A stretch of DNA of 10,981 nucleotides from JABFRJ01 sp031379035 (GTDB lineage Bacteria; Pseudomonadota; Alphaproteobacteria; Rhizobiales; Hyphomicrobiaceae): positions 1 to 10,981 of the forward strand of contig JANNEU010000498.1 in NCBI GenBank assembly GCA_031379035.1. Reading direction: 5' to 3'. The notes beneath the pieces are model-generated. The model made no database searches, was not told the DNA's origin, and worked only from the letters and a program-made list of their open reading frames with translations. Positions 8,017-10,981 of the stretch are shown one piece after another. The position numbers and the translations under genes were made by a program. Each line of letters begins with the position of its first letter. Positions within the stretch are counted from its first letter, which is position 1.

Positions 8017-8046
8017 ATTAACCCCGACGCCCCGGGCAACAATCAA
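8017..8046 (-). promoter_or_regulatory. Weak candidate promoter for frr
   Basis: On the minus strand TTGATT (8046-8041) and GTTAAT (8022-8017) are 18 bp apart and each matches the sigma-70 consensus at four of six positions. They lie in the 187-bp pyrH-frr gap, about 110 bp before the frr start. A tandem TGTGCGC repeat (8004-8017, plus strand), which also gives a TGCGC/GCGCA inverted repeat, sits at the proposed -10. The match is weak and could be chance. The unusual gap length is the main reason to list it. Confidence 0.2.
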
Positions 8047-8095
8047 TCCAGTTCATTCGAATTTTGCGCAGACCGCAGCATCGTCGCACCCGCTG

Positions 8096-8857
8096 TCAGC
8101 CCGACACACGCGTACAAGTCGCCAAACCACGCAAGACCCGCCCCAGATTGGCAGGATCGTCAATCGAAAAGACCACTACCGGAATATTATTGTCGCGAGC
8201 AAGGGCGATCGCGGCACCGTCCATCACCTTCAAGTCTTTTGACAAGACCTCGGCGTAGGTGACGGTATCATAGCGCTTGGCGGTCGGATCCTTGTTGGGA
8301 TCGGCGTTGTAAACGCCGTCAACCTGGGTTGCCTTCAAGATGACTTCACAGCTCATTTCGGCGGCGCGCAGAGCGGCCGTGGTGTCGGTGGTAAAGAAGG
8401 GGTTACCCGTGCCGGCGGCGAAAATTACAACGCGCCGCTCCTCCAGATGGTGCATGGCTTTGGAGCGCACGAAGGCTTCGCAGACAGTGGGCATGGGAAT
8501 TGCCGACAGCACCCGCGCCTTGACGTTGAGTTCTTCGAGGGCGTTCTGGAAGGCGAGCGCATTCATGACCGTCGCCAGCATGCCCATGTAGTCACCGGAG
8601 GCGCGATCCATGCCTTTGGCTGCGCCTTGCAGGCCACGGAAGATGTTGCCGCCGCCAATCACCAGGCCCATTTCGAGGCCGTCTTGCATGGCGTCCTTGA
8701 TCGCCTGAGCGAGGCCCATCACCGTTGGCATATCAATGCCGTAGCCGGTCTTCCCCATCAGCGCTTCGCCGGAGAGCTTGAGCAACACGCGCCGATACTT
8801 GAGCCCAGCTGCCAAAGGATCGGCACGTTTCAAAGCTGGCTGCGGCGTAAACGACAT
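8096..8857 (-). CDS. pyrH: UMP kinase
   Basis: PyrH phosphorylates UMP to UDP using ATP in de novo pyrimidine synthesis. It is a cytoplasmic hexamer of the amino-acid-kinase fold, typically regulated by GTP and UTP. The 253-residue product shows LLKLSGEALMG (25-35), VIGGGNIFRG (66-75), the DYMGMLATVMNALA helix (89-102), AAGTGNPFFTTDT (147-159) and ATQVDGVYNADP (176-187). All are family hallmarks. The start at 8857 is supported by a GGAG Shine-Dalgarno seven bases upstream; the frame runs on to 8938 without conserved sequence. It is the first gene of the minus-strand block. The usual upstream partners rpsB-tsf are absent, replaced by a divergent oxidoreductase gene. Confidence 0.97.
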   Translation of the reverse strand: MSFTPQPALKRADPLAAGLKYRRVLLKLSGEALMGKTGYGIDMPTVMGLAQAIKDAMQDGLEMGLVIGGGNIFRGLQGAAKGMDRASGDYMGMLATVMNALAFQNALEELNVKARVLSAIPMPTVCEAFVRSKAMHHLEERRVVIFAAGTGNPFFTTDTTAALRAAEMSCEVILKATQVDGVYNADPNKDPTAKRYDTVTYAEVLSKDLKVMDGAAIALARDNNIPVVVFSIDDPANLGRVLRGLATCTRVSG

Positions 8858-9138
8858 TTCGGAACTCCAGGGCCGGCGCGACTCAGGCATCTGCAGTGCG
8901 CTCAATACTGCGTTTCCGTTCGAGGTGGGAGAGGCCAAACCCGCACATATTGCCGCCCAACGACGCTCAAGGTGCTGTTAGATCGGCCGACACGCCGCCC
9001 TACGGCAGGCGCGGCCATCTTTGGCGAGGTCAGGCAGGACCTGATAGGAGTGGTTTTCCGTGCCGGCGCGTGCGGCGGGTGCCTGGCATTCGGATTGGCG
9101 CAACGAGGACCGGCGGCCCGTCCTCACGGAGTAAGACC
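8858..9138. other. Divergent spacer between pyrH and the monooxygenase gene
   Basis: This 281-bp region lies between head-to-head genes and must hold the promoters for both directions. Visible are the GGAG ribosome-binding sites next to each start codon (8865-8868 on the minus strand, 9128-9131 on the plus strand) and several short GC-rich inverted repeats. No convincing sigma-70 pair was found. The best minus-strand candidate, TTGAGC followed by TATGTG, has only 15 bp between the elements. No small gene is supported. Confidence 0.4.
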
Positions 9139-10113
9139 ATGGCCATCGCAACGCGACTGACTAAGCGGCTGGGGATTGTGCATCCGATCATCTCGGCGCC
9201 GATGGCGTTCGCGGCGGGCGGTGCGCTAGCTGCGGCGGTGTCGCATGCAGGTGGTCTTGGACTGATCGGCGGCGGCTATGGGGACGGCGCTTGGCTCGAT
9301 GCGCAGTTCCGTGCGGCTGGAAATGCGCGGATCGGCTGTGGGTTCATCACATGGTCGATGGCGAAGCAGCCGCAGCTTCTCGATGCCGCACTGGCGCATG
9401 GGCCGCGCGCAATCTTCCTCTCGTTTGCTGATTCGACGCCGTATGTGGCGAAAATCAAGGCTGCGGGCGCACTTGCTATTCAGCAAGTGCAGACGCGGCG
9501 AGATGCCGAGATTGCACTTGATGCGGGCTGTGATGTGGTTGTCGCGCAGGGTGCTGAAGCTGGAGGCCATGGCGATAAGCGCGCGACGATGACGCTAGTG
9601 CCGGAGGTTGCCGATCTCATCGCGGCTCGAGCACCCAACACACTGCTGTGTGCAGCTGGCGGCATAGCGGATGGGCGCGGTTTAGCGGCGGCGCTGATGC
9701 TGGGGGCCGACGGTGTTGTCGTCGGGTCTCGCTTCTGGGCCAGCACGGAAGCCTTGGTTAATCCAAACCAACACGCCACTGCGCTTGCGGCAACGGGCGA
9801 CGATACGGTGCGGCAGTCAGTTACCGACATCGCGCGCGGCTATGACTGGCCGGAACGGTTCAACATCCGCGTGGTCCGCAACGGTTTTATTGACCGATGG
9901 CTCGGCCGTGAGGACGAAATGCGTGCTGCTGGAGCGCCGGAGCGGGAGCGCTACGCGGCAGCGGTGTCCGCGGGAGATCCTGCTATTGCTGCGGCGATCG
10001 CGGGCGAGGCTGCCGGGCTGATCCATGCGATTGAGCCCGCGGGCGCGATCGTTGTGCGGATGGTGGCGGAGGCGGAGGCGCTGCTGGGCGGCGGTTGGCG
10101 GCGGACGGCGTGA
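9139..10113 (+). CDS. Nitronate monooxygenase family FMN enzyme
   Basis: This is a TIM-barrel FMN oxidoreductase of the nitronate monooxygenase (formerly 2-nitropropane dioxygenase) family, which oxidises alkyl nitronates such as propionate 3-nitronate. The 324-residue product has an N-terminal ISAPMA (18-23) and GGLGLIGGG (38-46). AQGAEAGGHGD (136-146) contains the presumed catalytic His144. The flavin-phosphate region comprises AAGGIADGRG (172-181) and GADGVVVGSRF (189-199). The ATG at 9139 has a GGAG seven bases upstream. The FabK enoyl-ACP reductases share the same fold and motifs. Their sequences are similar in length, so substrate cannot be assigned from sequence alone. The family is known for over-annotation. 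It reads away from pyrH, and its stop lies directly before the toxin-antitoxin promoter. The acyl-CoA dehydrogenase further on hints at catabolic context, which is inference. Confidence 0.85.
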   Translation: MAIATRLTKRLGIVHPIISAPMAFAAGGALAAAVSHAGGLGLIGGGYGDGAWLDAQFRAAGNARIGCGFITWSMAKQPQLLDAALAHGPRAIFLSFADSTPYVAKIKAAGALAIQQVQTRRDAEIALDAGCDVVVAQGAEAGGHGDKRATMTLVPEVADLIAARAPNTLLCAAGGIADGRGLAAALMLGADGVVVGSRFWASTEALVNPNQHATALAATGDDTVRQSVTDIARGYDWPERFNIRVVRNGFIDRWLGREDEMRAAGAPERERYAAAVSAGDPAIAAAIAGEAAGLIHAIEPAGAIVVRMVAEAEALLGGGWRRTA

Positions 10114-10115
10114 CA

Positions 10116-10145
10116 TTGTCTAACCTTTGTGCTATCAAATATGAT
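10116..10145 (+). promoter_or_regulatory. Probable toxin-antitoxin promoter
   Basis: TTGTCT (10116-10121) and TATGAT (10140-10145) form a sigma-70-like pair with an 18-bp spacer, matching consensus at four and five of six positions. The -10 box falls inside the operator palindrome, which fits repression by the antitoxin or toxin-antitoxin complex. It begins two bases after the stop codon of the preceding gene. Confidence 0.55.
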
Positions 10146-10149
10146 AGCA
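10130..10149. promoter_or_regulatory. Palindromic operator of the toxin-antitoxin operon
   Basis: A perfect 8-bp inverted repeat, TGCTATCA-N4-TGATAGCA, is centred 38 bp before the antitoxin start and covers the -10 box. Ribbon-helix-helix antitoxins of VapB/FitA type typically bind such palindromes to autoregulate. The AT-rich sequence stands out from its GC-rich surroundings. Confidence 0.75.
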
Positions 10150-10177
10150 TCGTTATCTTCAGCTCTTGGAGGGTGCT

Positions 10178-10405
10178 GTGGGACAGGTTCTGATCCGCAA
10201 TCTGGATGACGAAGTCATCGAGACCTACAAGCTTAAAGCGCGCCTGAAAGGCACGTCAGTCGAGCAATACCTTCGCGATTTGATCGAACAAGGCGCGCCG
10301 CTGACACAGGCGGAACGCGTTGCGCTCATTGACGAAAATATGGCGCAATTCCCCGAACCCGTCCCGTCGATGACGACCGAAGAGCGACGCGAAGGGCTCA
10401 TGTAA
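10178..10405 (+). CDS. VapB/FitA-like ribbon-helix-helix antitoxin
   Basis: This 75-residue protein is the probable antitoxin of the downstream PIN-domain toxin. The N-terminus has the FitA-like start GQVLIRNLDDEV, a beta-strand (2-7) for DNA contact. Two helices follow (about 10-23 and 26-37, the latter SVEQYLRDLI), as in ribbon-helix-helix dimers. The acidic, Pro-containing C-terminal half (about 45-75) would wrap and block the toxin. The start is GTG at 10178, chosen for the GGAGGG Shine-Dalgarno four bases upstream; a TTG at 10166 would overlap that site. The stop overlaps the toxin start by one base (TAATG), the classic coupled antitoxin-toxin arrangement. Specific family naming rests on motif likeness only. 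Confidence 0.85.
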   Translation: MGQVLIRNLDDEVIETYKLKARLKGTSVEQYLRDLIEQGAPLTQAERVALIDENMAQFPEPVPSMTTEERREGLM

Positions 10406-10830
10406 TGGCCTCGGCCATCGTGGATGCTTCAGTTGCTGTCAAATGGTTCCTGCGAGAGAGTGATTCGGCCCGCGCCAGAGCATTCGGTGCGGGCACGTCG
10501 ATGATGCTTGCGCCTGATTTTCTTGTTCTTGAGGTGGCGAACGCACTGCGCAAAGCGCTAGCGACCGGAACCATCACACAGGCCTATGCAGAGCGTTCTC
10601 TGGCGCGCGTGCGTCGCGTTTTCGACCCCTTGATCGAAACCGCAGCGCTGATCGACAACGCGTTCAGTGCATCGATTGCATTGCGGCATCCGATCTACGA
10701 TTGCCTCTATCTGGCTGCCAGCGAACAGCTCGGGGTTCCGCTTATCACCGCCGACGCAGCCTTCGTCGCCAAGCTCGCTGGCACGCCGTATGCGCAGAAC
10801 GTGGTCTTGCTCGCTAATTGGAAACCTTGA
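10405..10830 (+). CDS. vapC: VapC-type PIN-domain ribonuclease toxin
   Basis: This is the likely toxin of a type II toxin-antitoxin pair. PIN-domain VapC proteins are Mg2+-dependent endoribonucleases that usually cut tRNA or rRNA and arrest growth. The 141-residue product has the family's length and the four expected acidic residues: D7 (IVDASV), E43 (LEVANAL), D99 (IYDCLYLA) and D117 (LITADAAF). All are present, so the enzyme looks active. The ATG overlaps the antitoxin stop, giving translational coupling. Its end is 14 bp from the next gene, so that gene may share the toxin-antitoxin transcript. RNA target cannot be predicted from the sequence. Confidence 0.93.
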   Translation: MASAIVDASVAVKWFLRESDSARARAFGAGTSMMLAPDFLVLEVANALRKALATGTITQAYAERSLARVRRVFDPLIETAALIDNAFSASIALRHPIYDCLYLAASEQLGVPLITADAAFVAKLAGTPYAQNVVLLANWKP

Positions 10831-10844
10831 ACTCGGACGTCCCC

Positions 10845-10981
10845 ATGAACTTCACGCTGACTGAAGACCAGGCCGCCATCCAGGATGTGGCGCTGAGTTT
10901 TGCCAAGGAGCGGCTGGCGCCGCATGCGGCGGAATGGGATGAAAAATCGCACTTCCCGGTCGATGTGATCCGCGAGACGGC
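10845..10981 (+). CDS. Acyl-CoA dehydrogenase, N-terminal part (cut by window edge)
   Basis: Only the first 45 codons are inside the window; the gene runs off the right edge. The translation MNFTLTEDQ, then a helical stretch with FAKERLAPHAAEWDE and FPVDVIRE, is typical of the N-terminal helical domain of FAD-dependent acyl-CoA dehydrogenases. These oxidise acyl-CoA thioesters to enoyl-CoA and pass electrons to ETF. Similarity is strongest, by eye, to short/branched-chain forms such as isobutyryl-CoA dehydrogenase, but the flavin and catalytic regions are not visible, so substrate is open. The ATG at 10845 follows vapC by 14 bp. A weak GGAC lies upstream, and no separate promoter is seen between the two genes. 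Confidence 0.85.
   Translation, partial: MNFTLTEDQAAIQDVALSFAKERLAPHAAEWDEKSHFPVDVIRET

Noticed and set aside
8447..9160. Plus-strand open frame across pyrH and the divergent spacer
   Set aside because: It is antisense to conserved pyrH and overlaps the well-supported monooxygenase start in another frame.
10166..10177. TTG start for the antitoxin at 10166
   Set aside because: It overlaps the GGAGGG ribosome-binding site that is correctly spaced for the GTG at 10178, where the conserved sequence begins.
10122..10828. AACCTT on both sides of the toxin-antitoxin pair as a target-site duplication
   Set aside because: A 6-bp match (10122-10127 and 10823-10828) is expected by chance, the second copy lies inside the vapC end, and no transposase or inverted ends are present.
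1..10981. CRISPR array, tRNA, rRNA, riboswitch or insertion sequence
   Set aside because: No regularly spaced repeats, cloverleaf-like segments, known leader motifs or transposase-like proteins were seen on either strand.

Overview
The window reads as a chromosomal segment of a GC-rich alphaproteobacterium. The protein sequences and gene order fit Alphaproteobacteria: a single-PDZ RseP, and pyrH-frr-uppS-cdsA-dxr-rseP-bamA in that order. A palindromic intergenic sequence near position 12-55 resembles, from memory, dispersed repeats common in Hyphomicrobiales (Rhizobiales). That order is therefore the best guess, but genus cannot be fixed from this sequence.

Layout. Positions 1-223 are non-coding: a large imperfect palindrome, then a strong intrinsic terminator facing the minus strand. 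Positions 224-8857 carry seven minus-strand genes, transcribed in the order pyrH (UMP kinase), frr (ribosome recycling factor), uppS (undecaprenyl-diphosphate synthase), cdsA (phosphatidate cytidylyltransferase), dxr (DXP reductoisomerase), rseP (site-2 protease) and bamA (outer-membrane assembly pore). A 281-bp divergent spacer follows. On the plus strand come an FMN-dependent nitronate monooxygenase family enzyme, a VapBC/FitAB-type toxin-antitoxin pair with a clear palindromic operator, and the first 45 codons of an acyl-CoA dehydrogenase cut by the window edge.

How it fits together. The minus-strand block is the widespread housekeeping envelope and translation cluster. PyrH feeds pyrimidine nucleotides, and Frr recycles ribosomes. 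Dxr makes isoprenoid precursor (MEP pathway) that UppS turns into the C55 carrier lipid for peptidoglycan and O-antigen. CdsA makes CDP-diacylglycerol for phospholipids. RseP and BamA serve envelope-stress proteolysis and outer-membrane protein assembly. Two common partners are separated from the block: no tsf/rpsB lies directly upstream of pyrH, and a strong terminator sits directly after bamA, where lpxD often follows. Large gaps inside the block (187, 179 and 278 bp) contrast with the 7-nt cdsA/dxr overlap and leave room for internal promoters.

The plus-strand part is accessory or catabolic. The toxin-antitoxin pair sits between two metabolic genes, with its own promoter and operator, only 14 bp upstream of the dehydrogenase. 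I see no mobile element, CRISPR array, RNA gene or evidently novel multi-gene system. The most interesting items are regulatory: the toxin-antitoxin operator, the bamA terminator, and the Cys-paired loops predicted in BamA.
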